DNA of 64,000 nucleotides from Emmonsiellopsis sp. PD_33 (Eukaryota; Ascomycota; Eurotiomycetes; Onygenales; Ajellomycetaceae): the NCBI GenBank assembly GCA_032988165.1, contig JANTQF010000145.1, forward strand, positions 19,255-83,254. Reading direction: 5' to 3'. How positions within the stretch are numbered: the first letter of the stretch is position 1; every line of letters begins with the position of its first letter. Both the position numbers and the translations under genes were made by a program. The notes beneath the pieces were generated by a model. That model was not told where the DNA came from. It searched no databases and saw only the letters and a list, made by a program, of their open reading frames with translations. Shown here piece by piece: positions 24,673-36,900 of this stretch.

Positions 24673-26147
24673 TTAATCGATAGGCAGGACCGTTTTTATC
24701 CTGCGGAGAGCTTCCTGGAGCCTATGCTGCTCAAGGGAAAAGGATATTCGTACCCAGCCTTTTTCCAATTTCATGCCACGGTAACTCGCACCGCCCCTAA
24801 CGATCACTCCCGCTCCCTTGAGCTTCTCGATCATGGCAGTTTCGTCTTCCCAAGTTTTTGCTCGCGGGGCTAGTCTTGCGAAAACATTTAATCCCGCGTT
24901 CACCGGAACGTACTCGATGCGATTGCGGACGAAGAATGAGGTGACGTGGATGTATGCCTCTGCGAGCCTAGCGGAGTTCAACGCAACCAGGAATGGCAAT
25001 GTGGGTGATGACAGGAGTGTTGTTGTGAATATCGCGGATAGCGAGGAGACCTGCGCATTTGAGGCAAGGGCAAGTCCGACGCTGAGTTCCTTGTTGTCTT
25101 GGGTGACGATGCAACCCTTTTGTGGCATTAGTTCTCATCGCAGTGTAGAGAAGTGTGGTTTATAACCTACCACGCGAAATCCACTGGCTCCAAAATCCTT
25201 GCTGATACTCCATATAGTGTGTATGCGCGACCGATCACAGCGTAATGCTGCCGCATCTAAGGATAGTGCTGAGATAAATGGAACTGGATCGGCAATTTCC
25301 GCACAGGAAAATGTTGTCATTCCATATACTTCGTCGGAAATGAAGTGTATTCCCCGTCGTTGACAGAATTTTAGACATGCTTCCAGGACCTCTTGCGGGT
25401 AGCATTGTCCGAAAGGGTTATGCGGATTCGTTAATATGAGCGCTCTTATTCTGCAGGTAGCTTTGTCCATTGCTTCCTCTAATTTCGGCAATAGGCTCAT
25501 TGTAAATATGTCTTCCAGATTCGCCGCGTCGACAACGATTGGCTTTACAGATGAACGAGCTCGGAATTTCACTTCGCAACCATCTGTGAAGGGGAGTGAC
25601 AGTCAGCCGTCTGCGAGAAAGAATTACCTAGTTGGGGGTTCGCTGTGGGAAGTTATGAAATCGGACGAAACTTACTCCAATACGGACCCGGTACTAAAAC
25701 GCCATCTTCTGGGTCGCAAATGTTGTATAGCAATGCGTCAAGACAGCTTTCTGCCCCCGGGGCAGTGACAAGATGGTGCGGCCTTACAGGTACGCAGGGG
25801 TTGAAATAGTTGTTAAACAACTGGGCGAGGCTTTCCAGCAGCCTTGGTTCCCCAGCAAATCCTTGTGAATTGGAAAAATGCTGATGAAGTCAAAAGTTAG
25901 TTCGAATCCGACGCGATAGTACGTGGGTTCGGCCATCTACCTGCGAATGCAACCCATCATTAACAGCAGTCTTGCAAATATCAGCTAGCTCATCCCGGAG
26001 CAGACAGTTTTCATCTGCTGAAAGGTCGATATCGTAAGGATCGGGATCACTTCGGTCGATTATTTTGACGGCCATGGACGAGTTGATGGAGGCTATATTA
26101 GATGAACCCCGAGCCGATAGTTGGGAAAAGCTCATTTTCGCAAGCAT
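24673..26147 (-). CDS. ACC-synthase-like class I/II aminotransferase (PLP-dependent)
   Basis: Four exons (26147-25941, 25880-25676, 25583-25171, 25116-24673) give 422 aa. The order is an N-terminal SFSQLSARGSSN block, DLSADENCLLRDEL, then GFAGEPRLLESLAQLFNN, LVTAPGAESCLDALLYNICD, VLVPGPYWNGCEVKF, LILTNPHNPFGQ (Asn contacting PLP), FISDEVYGM (Asp/Tyr), and the PLP lysine K266 in SISKDFGASGF, ending with a C-terminal domain to VLPID. This is the 1-aminocyclopropane-1-carboxylate synthase-like branch common in fungi, including aminotransferase-like enzymes of epipolythiodioxopiperazine clusters. It stands alone between two gene-poor blocks, so no pathway partner is visible. The intron 3 acceptor (AAAAG) is weak but restores the conserved FRVGCIV junction. 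All key residues appear intact. Confidence 0.85.
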
Positions 26148-28230
26148 GGTAACCTATATTCACCGAGCGAACAAAGGTTTATGTGCTTTTGAAGTTCAAG
26201 GGATCTGTCCAACCTTTTTCCGCATCCAATGCAGCGGGGCGCAACCGTTTTATGTGTTAGGATTCTATGCCTGTTCAGGGATGCAAATGGAATGGAATAG
26301 CGTTTCGTACCCTCGGCGGAGCATTTGCCGTTATGAGGTGGGCCGAAAAGACCTTATCCCATTCACACAAAGTCCCTCGTACGTTACTTTGTATCCAGCA
26401 ACCGCTCTAACCCTCGCTCTTGATTTGAGACCCCTAACCCTGCTTAGGTGCTTATTCGGCACCGAAGAACGAGGCAATGAATGGTTGATCTTTTCCGCCC
26501 CACAGAGTCGGCCGGAAAGTATTGCAGGTATGGGCAGGTAGCTTAAACCTGAATTGCGTCAATTGGCTGGATAGTGCTTTTGAGTTCCCTTGCTGTTTGT
26601 CTAAAATATTCGATAGCCATTTTCATACATTCGGCCACGTTTATTTTTATGATTATGAATGGTCACAGCCCCATGAGGCAGATGGCCCATCAATTGATCG
26701 TCACATGTGTACACCCAACATGGTTACCAGTCACCCCCCCCTCCCTACTTGTCATGTTTGCCTTCGGAAATTCTTCTAATTTGCCATTGCATCAACATAT
26801 GCACGTCACTCCAGTGTGGGCAATCAGGGCATCCGAAGGCTACCGAATGGAAAACCACACAGAGTGAAACTGTAGCTCCAGCACCCCTCGTAGACATAAA
26901 TATGTCTATTTTCTCCCCGTTCCCAACCCTACATGCTTCGTCGCATAGGCGGGCGGCATGAGAGGCTTGTGCCACTTTCCTAACTGAGGCCTTTGCTGTG
27001 AGCACTCTGGGGGGCCCAATATGTAGCTCGGATTCCCATTTGGACGTATCTTTTTTTTTTGGCCCAGGAAAGAATTTATTCCTGCTCTTCCTGTCTCCTC
27101 AGACCTGATTCTGACCTACGCAATTGTTAAATACTGTTCGTGAGTTTTCCTGACAAGGAAATGCCTCAGGTACAACCCACAATCAACGGTTAAAAGAGCT
27201 GTCAATGGCCGTGTTTAAAAAAAGAAAAGAAAAGAAAAGAAAACTTCCGGCATCTCGCAACATCCCTTCCTCGTCAGTTCAAGGAATAGGTAGCCTTGAT
27301 TTCTCCTGAAGGTGGAGGCTGATTGATGCTGATATCATTCATTAGCCACGAGAGAAGTAGAATAAACTCAAGCCCTCGCGTATTTAACCAGCCGTCCCAA
27401 GTTTGATAACCAGCTAACGACCATAACTGACTAACTTGATAGAGGGGTTAAGCTAATGCCAAAAAATTATGTCTAAAATTCCATTTTCCTTTTCAGGACA
27501 TTTATCTTTATCCCCCAGGGCGGACGCCTCAGCCCACCCTAGCGGTCAAACAAACAAACAAAAAATAGAAGACCACACTTCAATTCTCTCCGGGTGGCCG
27601 AATCTACTCTAGAGCCACCCTCACTTGAGAGAGTGCATTCCCACTAAATCTAGGTTCATGGTTTATAATGACTTCAAGTTCCCAGCAGTTCGCTGACTAC
27701 ATCGCTTCGAAGTGGCATGTCAACCTCACAAGATCCGGCTCGGGGTTCCCGTTTCCTCAAATCCGGACCCCGCCAAGGTGTTCGAATCTTGTCCAAAGCG
27801 AATGACATGACGGCAAGGCACATACCATATCGAATATCTTCCAAGGCCAACGTCCTCCGTACGCGACGCTAACCGCCGGTTCCCAGTACAATGGATGGGA
27901 AAAGCCGCAAAGCGATCGATACTGCTTCCAGTAGTTGCGGTATCGTATCCGCCCGGGCCCATCTGGCTGGCTAATGGTCGTGGCTGTTTCGAGGCGGCAT
28001 TGTTATGCACGCAACAAACATCTGCGGATAGCGGTCTCCGATGTGGCTGGGGAACGTGCAAGTCCTTTGGTTTCATGGTCTGACTGGCCTTTTCGCAAGC
28101 ATTATTGGCGAACTCTGTCAGGACTGACTCGCGTTGATTCCATCCAGCCTCCTCCAGCCAGGTTGTTGGCGGGGTGGGATCTAGCACGGACGGGAGATCA
28201 GATAGGGGGGTGGATGTAGCGCAAAGTTAG

Positions 28231-28253
28231 TTAGGGTTAGGGCTTTGTTAGGG
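28231..28253 (+). repeat. short interstitial telomere-like repeat
   Basis: Two perfect TTAGGG units in tandem (28231-28242), preceded by a partial TTAG, and a third TTAGGG at 28248-28253. TTAGGG is the telomere unit of filamentous ascomycetes. Three units could arise by chance or by repair of a double-strand break. Confidence 0.35.
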
Positions 28254-30724
28254 TTTGTGCCCCTGTCTGGCTGGAATCTTGGAAGGTTGTCGACTTTCCG
28301 TTTTGAGAGAGTGCACCAGCCCCGTCCAAAAGGGCAAATGGAACAAGCAGCAGGGGAGTCTACTGTCTGGGAGTCTGGGAGACCCCGAGATGGAGATTTG
28401 ATGTGTATCAACTATGGAGCAAACGGGATTTGCTCTCAGCAACGTGATTTCGACCCCGCTGATTGAATTTCGGAAACGCCTGGCTGGGCGTTGTCCCTCT
28501 TTCTCGAGAGCGCTCACTCCCGAGATTCCAAGATGACAGCAACTGAATGCCGACTGATATCAGTCTGTCGAATATCCTGTTGATAGTAATTGTCAGTGTT
28601 CCACTCCATGCAAGCTCTGCATGTCTGTACAACGTCCAAGTTCTGTTCTTAGAAACTTGAATTCGGCCGGGCACATTTCAACCCACCCACCCACCAAACG
28701 AGGAAGAGTTGCCATCTACATATGCAATCTACAGGCATTGCACAGATACCCGCTGCCGCTTACAGGATCTGGCACGGAATCTGGGGTTGTCATCATCGAT
28801 CCTGGCTGCTTTGCTTTGCCAGTACCTGGTCGAGTAAGGCAGCGTGGTGCACGGCGATTTCTGCAGTTCATCCCAAACCACGGATTTCGATCTGTCTGTT
28901 AGGCGAAATTAGGCACGCGTCAGCAATTATCAGGGTCCCCCCCGATGAAAAGCTGCATATCAAAGCTACTGTTGTGTTGCAGCACCTATTTCAGAAGCCT
29001 TCACCGTGGCATACTTTTATATCGACTATATCTCCGATGGGCTTCCTACCTTACCTCCTGGAAGGAGAATCTATATATGTATATGGCTATGTGTCGTGAT
29101 GATCCAAATTGCTATCAAACTATGCGAAGCGCATTGCCAGCTGTTCCTGTGTTTTGACTGGACCGCTGGTCCCTTACTACATACATCTCTCAAAGGTCAC
29201 CACAACGTTGATTTTGGGGACAACTGACCCATGATCACGAACGTCCTTCACCAACTGCCGGCAACTTTCAGTTGTCTGATTTTCCTCTTCATTCTACGTT
29301 TCCAAAGGCCGAACCTTCGATAATTTAGGATGATATGAACGTCTCATCCAATTTGACGATATACGTACTGCATTGGCGCCCGCAGGACAATAATGCTCAC
29401 CTTGCGGGCCAGTCAAGATTGTGACGAATATTTCCTAACTTGGTAATATGACTCTCTCGCGAGAATTTCCGCACATAACCGAGATATTGGAGACTTGGCA
29501 GTCGCAGCTATCCTACATTTTCCACCGTTCTCAGCAGGTGCGAGAAATTTATCGCCCATTAAATCGGCATTTGTTGCCTGAACACATTTGTCACCTCTAC
29601 AACCGGCCTGCTATGCATCAGCGACTTCAAATATCTCATCCGACGTACCGGACAGCGCGTTTCTTGACGCTTCGTGGAGTGGGCGTGTAGCACACGGCGA
29701 GTCATCATCTGCGGAATCCGCAAAGGTCATTCACGGAGAAGAAAAAAATTATTAGGTCGAGGTCTCTTCTTTCGGCAAATTGAGAGCCATTGAGGAGACT
29801 TTAATTGAACAAGCCGAGGCATCTTTACTACTGCAAGGACAGCAGAATCGCCCGCTCACAAGGTCCAAAGCAGAGAGAAACGTTTCCAGACATGCGATAT
29901 ATCGGCAATTAGCTCGGAATTCCTGACGTATTGGGGACTGGAGATGCAGATATCGAGGAATATAGTCTGCGGTTGATTCCAAGCCATTCAATGGCAGATC
30001 GGGCGGTCAGGTCAAGGCCCGTTCAATTTGTCTTCAGGTGAGGTACTCCTTGAGGTGTGTTATGAAATGTTTCGTGCCTCTTGGCCATTGTTGGCCTACG
30101 CTTCTGACGGTACTGCTTGTAGATAGCAGCGATGTCTACTGCCCGCCTCAATAAAAGCCGAGGACACCGCGACAGGGTTAAAAATAGCAACAGTGGCCCA
30201 TGTTTCCCCTCCATTCGTTTCCTTTGAGGCTGGCTGGAGGGTCCTTTTGGTATGAAATATCCCATCCCCAATCTATTCCAGTGTTATGACCGGAAGGTCT
30301 AAGGAAATATGTCATTCTGTCATAGGAAATGTTAAAATAGTACAGTCCCAATGTATTGAAAAATGATTAAGCGATATACATCACAGTATGTAGTGCTAAC
30401 CCCAGGGGATTTATTCCCAGGCAAAACAGATGCCCAGCCATAATATCAATAGCTTTTGATGTCCTTAGGGTGCTGCTATTGCAACGTCATAAGGTGGTAT
30501 AGACTGCCCTATCCCTCAGATCCCACCCCCCCCCAAAACTCCGGCTTGCCCCCTTTACTGCGACGGTTTCAATATATCATCAGTTTGGGCGGGCTAGGTG
30601 TACTATATACTTCCTCCCACATCCACGAAGGTTGTATCTCGCCATACTTTCATATCATCTTATTACATATCCGTCCATGGGCTGCTTTTTTCCGGGCATA
30701 GTTCCTCTTCCAACAGAGCTTCCC

Positions 30725-30792
30725 TGCTAACCTCCCGACTCGCGGTCCCATTTGTAGATTTCCAGACAAATGCCTTAACCACTGAGTATATC
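30725..30792 (-). pseudogene. degenerate tRNA-Ser-like sequence
   Basis: Read on the minus strand the segment has CAGTGGTTAAGGC, as in the D arm/A box of eukaryotic tRNA-Ser (usual form GAGTGGTTAAGGC), then CTGGAAA with the spacing of an anticodon loop and a TCT-beginning 3' strand. A G/C-rich stretch corresponding to the long variable arm and GGAGGTTAGCAGG follow where the B box GGTTCGAATCC should be. The anticodon stem pairs poorly in tRNA register and the B box is mutated, so a working tRNA is unlikely; a tRNA pseudogene or tRNA-derived SINE head is more likely. Confidence 0.35.
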
Positions 30793-31907
30793 CAGGTGCC
30801 TCACGGTATTGAACAGATGGCTTACTCCCACCACCTGGTTTTGCCGCTGAGCTGCTGGTTGCTTGCTCTTGCTATGGCTGCATTGAGTCAGTTCTTTGGC
30901 AGATGGACCCAATGTGCCCATGATGTCCTTGTTATCTGACCCTTATCCTGACAATGGCAGTGAAGCTCAAGAAGCGGCTGGAGCATTGTATGAAATAGAC
31001 CAATGCGGGAATAGAAAGAGACGAGGTTGAAAGCGGTGGATGGAATCTTGACCACCACCACCATTGTTTGGGGGCCTGAGACTGTTACACCGATGGCTTA
31101 TTTGTAAATTATCTAATTTTCCTATGGAGTTTCAAGCTTAGGTTGCCCTGACCACCTTCTAGTTGTTCAGGTTTAGTATATGAAAACCTACTTCATGAGC
31201 GTTTCTATGCTGTTTTCTGCACTGTTCTCCCCTGCCATCATAAAGATGCTGGAACGGCCACGAAAGGGCAAGAAAGTTCTATAAACATGCATAAAGGCAT
31301 GGAAAGAAAGGGTGGGAGGACTGGTTGAAGGATATTTAGTTAGTTATATATAATATAGCTCCCTGTTTCGTTGTCTTTCTGCAGCTTCAAGTTTATAGAA
31401 AGTTCCAATCCTTTGCGCTTTGACGGTTGAGCATTCTAGCATGCGCTAGTTATAGGAAGCAAGGGCATTGTTCACAACATAGCAGACGCAGGAGATGCGT
31501 ATATCAAGCGTATACCAATGATGAATAGTCCGGCAGCCGAGAACAAATAGATAATAAAATAGATAAAATAAGCGACGGTTGTCGCCAGATAAAGTTTGCA
31601 GGAGAAAAAAAAAGTCCCAAACGGGACTGGCGCAGGCTTAGCCGCGCGGCTAAGCGTCGTGGCGGCGGCAAAGCTTAATGGGTGATGCTCCGCTTCTGCT
31701 CGAAGTCCAACAACATTAAATCGCCAATTCATTCCACAGTCTCTGAACATACCATCCCTGCCCGTCCTTCTATACCTCAGCCCTCTCTTCGATATCCTTA
31801 ATCCTCCGCTTGCCCGATTCACGCTTAATATTTACGACTGACCCCCCGCTCGCTTTCCCCTCTGTTGAATGCACTTTTCCCTGATTTTCGCTTAAACGCT
31901 GGTCGCA

Positions 31908-33104
31908 ATGGACAACGCCAACCTATGGACTCGTCGGTCGAAGTAAGTGGCATTTCTGATCCCGCGGTGATAGGAGTACCTGGACACTAACTGTTTCCCC
32001 TCAGTACTAGCAAACTGTCCCTTTCCATGACCGGGCCCGACAGCAGAGACGGTAGCGGAAAACAGGATTCCTCTCGAACTCACTCCTCTAAGCGATTTGG
32101 CCCCGATAGCTCCCACGGCGGCCGCTCCAATCCTTTCAACGCGATATCTCCCCTGTCCACCGGCGCGCCCTCGCCGTCCGTTGGTGCCTCGTCCGCCTTT
32201 GGCCTAGGATCGGGCGCCTTTGCCTCCTTCGGCGCGAAAACCCCCAAGACCCCAGGCGCATTTGACCTCAGCAGTGGGAGCAAACCCGCCTCGGGCGACA
32301 AACGAGATACGCAGACAGATCATCATGATGGAACGAACATTAAATCCGTGAAGTCGAGGGGCTCCTCGTCTTCTTTGAATAATACCTCAGCCGCGCCCAA
32401 AGAACATCCTATAAAGTCTACTTGGATCGTCTGGTACCGGCCACCGACCCCCAAGTATTCAGACTATGAGAAATCGACAGTAGCTCTCGCGTCCATATCG
32501 TCCGTGGAGAGCTTTTGGGCGGTTTATTCACACCTGAAACGACCTTCGCTCCTACCTACCGTGTCCGACTACCACATTTTTAAGAAGGGTATACGTCCGG
32601 TCTGGGAGGATGAGGCGAACAAACGGGGCGGGAAATGGATTGTTAGATTGAAGAAGGGTGTTGCGGATCGGTACTGGGAGGATTTGCTTCTTGCCATGGT
32701 GGGCGATCAATTTGCAGAGGCGAGCGATGAGGTGTGTGGGGCGGTGCTGAGCGTGAGAAGCGGGGAGGATGTGTTGTCTGTCTGGACAAGGATCGATGGC
32801 GGGCGAAATATCAAAATTCGGTAAGTGGTGCAGTCCAGTTCTCATCTCCATACTAAATCTCAGTTGCTAATTAACGTCTGCTTGCAGGGAAACAATCAAA
32901 CGGCTACTGGCGTTCCCACCGGACACCAACATCGTCTGGAAAAGCCATGATGACAGCATCGCCCAACGCTCCGCTATTGACCAGGCCCGCCAGGACAAAG
33001 CCGCGGGGAACACGGGTCATCACCAGGGCTCTGATCGTCGCCGTGGCGGCGGTGGGAATCAAGATGACTCCGCTGCCGATAAAGGGCGGAGTGGGGCATC
33101 TTGA
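31908..33104 (+). CDS. eIF4E-family cap-binding protein
   Basis: Three exons (31908-31942, 32005-32820, 32888-33104) give 355 aa. The N-terminal 140 residues are a Ser/Gly/Pro-rich disordered tail. The eIF4E fold starts at KSTWIVWYRPPTPKYSDYE, with the conserved TWxxWY. It continues with SVESFWAVYSHLKRPSLL, the DYHIFKKGIRPVWEDEANK block (cap-contacting Trp and Glu), GGKWIVRLKKG (basic residue contacting the phosphates) and DEVCGAVLSVRSGEDVLSVW. The first cap-stacking position reads WYR...Y rather than the Trp of canonical eIF4E, which points to the class II / 4EHP type that often represses translation. The C-terminus is charged and Gly-rich. It binds the mRNA 5' cap in the cytoplasm. Confidence 0.9.
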
Positions 33105-33911
33105 ACCAAGGCGTCCTTCTCCATGGGGTTGATGGACAGTGTACAGTAATTTATAGGATTCCTTTTTCTAACATTTTTCTTACCTGACGCTTCTCGCCCG
33201 TATGCCTACTTTTTGTTCTTTGTGTTTCATTCTGGGGTTTGGCGGAATTTGCCCCTTGATGCCCTATCCATTCTTGCAAAGCTGGTTTTTCTCTTCCTTT
33301 CTTTCTTTCTCTCTGTCTCCTTTTGCCTTTATACACAGCGCTTCAAGTGGGGATAACATATGCTGGAAAACTTCTCTCATTGTGGGGGGAGTGGAAGCCC
33401 TTGTCTGAATTTACCTGGCGGTGTCAAGCTATACTTAGCTATTGTGTTATTTTGCCTTGCTTTTGCGTTTTCTTTCTAGCTTGATTTAAGGACTCTTTTC
33501 ATGGCCTGAAATGAATACTATTATATGACGGTAGAAATTAGATATGGATTTTTTGCCGCTGGTTGAGATAGAATTTCCAGCTAAACTCCGACAGCAAAAA
33601 ATAAACCATAACAAAGAATTAAAGAGTTAAACATAAGATGATCACTCAAACTATTGAAAGCAACATCTTTATTCACTTCATGCACGATTAATTCTTCTGT
33701 TTTGTCCTGCCCGCGCCCGTCACCGTGGGAGTTGGCGTTTGGCGTTGGACCGCGCATCAACCACTTTTGTTATCGGCGATCCAGCTTCTTATTTCTCATC
33801 CAACCTCAACAACCTCCCCCCTCTCACCACACCCGCAAATGTCCACCTCACAGCCCCCCCGCGGACACGCTTACACGTATTTAATTACTACATGCCCCCC
33901 GTCCTAGGCTT
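33105..33911. other. intergenic region between two plus-strand genes
   Basis: 3' flank of the eIF4E-like gene (T-rich) and promoter of the SUMO protease gene. Small frames at 33654-33907 are not supported. Confidence 0.5.
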
Positions 33912-36900
33912 ATGAGCTGGATACCGTCATTCGCCTCAATACTTGCGACGCTGGGTGTATCCCAAAACCACCACGCCCCTCCAGAAACCCTCCCCCTCCC
34001 AGCTCCTTCGCTACCGCACCACCACAGCCACCACCGTAATCATCGCCGGCACAATCGTCACCGCCGTCACCGCCGTCACCGGCAAGCTCATGGTTTCGAC
34101 GAGAGCCCAGCACTGGCCCAGATGTCCCGGGTGAGCAATGACGTATCACGCCTAGAGGTGCATCTTCGGTTTGAGCAACTTTTGGTGAGCGAGAGCATGG
34201 AGGGTTGGAGTTTCTGATAGAGCATAGCTCCGATTGAGCTGTTTCTACATATCTACCTTTTCGTCACCCAGCTAACTGTCTACTGCCCAACAGGATCGGC
34301 CTCGAGGAGATAACGCCAGCTCCGGTGCTGTGTCAGGGAGTAACGGGATGTATGTCTTAGTCCCGTGCGCTGATAAACTGGAGGACTTTGAAGCTGATAA
34401 GCATGTTTCATCACAGAGGAGCTGCTACCCAACGCAAAGAGGAACGCGAGGAAGAAAACAGGCTATTGGGGAGCTGCTCTAGGTTCGCAATATTGTTTGC
34501 CAATGCGTAGCAAAACAGGAACTCATAAGACGAAACCATACAGGGGAGACCCGGACGGTGTCCGGTTTGCGCCGGGGGATGTGTCGAGAATGAACCGGAT
34601 CAGAAATTCTCAGGTACACTACTAATTCCCCGCTGCTTTCCCCTTTTACTATGGTTACCTTATACTAATAGAATTACTGTTGTCAATAGAAACTTGGAGC
34701 TTTCAAACCCGTCGACACCATCTCTGGCCGAGATCCACCGCGAGATTTCAAGAAGCCGGCCCTAGCCCGCCCCAATCACGGCATTGCGCCGAATCCACGC
34801 CCAGAGAACCGTACTGTAATCAGTGGGGCCGATAGGGACGTCAGTCGCCCTCGCAAACGGCAGAGGACTAGTGTTCCAGATACCCCTCGTGATAGTGAAG
34901 TCATTGAGCTAAACGATGATGACTCTACCACCCACCTAGTTAGCCCCCGATCTACAAAATTCAATGAACCTAGCCACCGTCGATCGAGTGAGGGTTCCTC
35001 GATACAGAGTTTTTCTACATCATCAAAGCGAAAGGGGTCCCAGGGTACCTCGGAATTTTGGGCCACCGAGGAAACGGTACGTTCTTGGAAAAGGAAACCA
35101 GCGCCCAATGATTCAGCAGACGAGGAGAGTTTTACGAAAGCTGCTAGAGAAGAGAGAATCGGAAGCAACGTGAACGCAAGACCCAACCGTACCTCTTTAG
35201 GGGGACCAGGAACACTACGTCGTCCCGAATTACTCGTCGAAATTTCTCCAATGGCTGAAGTGGAGAGTGATAAACACTCCAACCCTAATCCCAAGCACAC
35301 GCCAGCAAGACTTGACCAGACGTTTGTTGATATGAATGGCAAGCACCGCAATTCGGACCCACAAGAGTCTCCTGATGAGCTCGCTGGTGGCGTAACTATT
35401 GGAACTCGGAATGCCAGCTTTTACAATGATCACCCTGCCGATATCACGCCTACCACTTTCTCTCTTAACCCTAGGGGCGGCAGGCGTGGGGATAGGAAAA
35501 GGGACAAATTGTCGCATGAGACGGAGCATCACATAACGAGATTCGATGATGAGACGTGGGATAAGGAAGATAACTGCTCCCTGATTGTCGACGAAAGCAG
35601 CAATAAAATCTATGCGAGGACTGCGGACGGCAACTGCTGTCCGGGGGAGATTGATATTAAAAATATCTTTTTAATTTCTCACAACGTAGATTCGAGCCTC
35701 AAAGTCCAGGTGAAGACCAACAACTTTGCGGATTCAACGAAGGAGACCCTCATCGAATTTGCGACCCCGAAAGGGAGCTATGACTTTTGGAAACGGTTAA
35801 GCGACATCGATGGCATACGGCGGATACGCTGGGTAGACAGAGAAAGGCACGTTTCCCAATCAACCCGCGATGAGAGTGCGATTTTTGAAACTGATTGTTT
35901 ATGCAGCAGCTGGATGGACAAGATGTTTACAAATGCTTTAAGTCAGAAGGGGGACCGGCAAGTGAGAGGCTCAAAACGCGGCAGCCCGCAAGAGAAACCG
36001 CTTGACGCTACCATACACCCGTCAGCACAGCCTAAGCGCCAGAAGATAAGTGATCGCCTCATGGATAACAATGGAACCACCAACGAACCTGCCTCGGGCA
36101 ATATGCTACGTAGAGCTCCTCGTAGAGTGGGACTGTTGTCTTCGCCTCCAACTACTCACAGCCATCCTGTGCCTGAGGTCGTGATTCCGGTCAAAAAGCC
36201 TGGGGAAGACGACAATCCAAGAAGCTATCGGGTGACACGCTCTCATACCCAGCAGCAACCCACTACCATCCATAGGTATGTACTGGATTTTGTTATCGAA
36301 GAACTATCGACTAATATTGGAACCCAGTGACCATGAATCTTCGCCTTCACCCGTCCAAAAAGCTAACAAATGGAACAAGTAAGCTCTCCACACTAAACTC
36401 CAGCCGATTAGATTGATACTGACTGTCCGCTCAGGCCGCTTGTATACCCACGACTTGGCAAGAAAAAAGCAGAAGTGGAATTCCACGACCTGGAGCGCCT
36501 AGGAGACGGTGAATTCCTGAACGACAATCTCATTGGGTTTTACATCAGATTTCTCGAACACCACCTCGAACGCAACCGACCCGATGTTGCCAAACGAGTT
36601 TACTTTTTCAATTCATATTTTTTCGCCAGTCTAACAAACACGCCCCGGGGTAAGAAAGGGATAAACTACCAAGCAGTGGAGAAGTGGACAAGAAACGTGG
36701 ATATTTTTAGCTACGATTATATTGTTGTCCCAATCAATGAGAATGCGCACTGGTATATGGCAATCATCTGCAATCTTCCCAGCTTAACGGCGAAGGACGA
36801 AGATGCCGAGGACGCAAAACCAAAAACGCAAGAAGGGGCAGATGATACCTTTCCAAAGAAGGCGACTGACGACGCGGGAAACCCTGTTATAGGACCACCA

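Larger units (their letters stand above)
26148..31907. other. large gene-poor region (5.8 kb)
   Basis: No supported coding gene. It contains an (AAAAG)n tract near 27218-27242, a short interstitial telomere repeat at 28231-28253, a tRNA-Ser-like relic at about 30725-30792, and many small open frames without family signature (for example 153 codons at 27726-28187, 113 at 30598-30939). GC content is not uniformly low, so it is not a simple RIP island. Confidence 0.5.

Noticed and set aside
25895..25910. GTTCGAATCC, a perfect tRNA B box on the plus strand
   Set aside because: It lies in intron 1 of the aminotransferase gene, with no A box or cloverleaf upstream.
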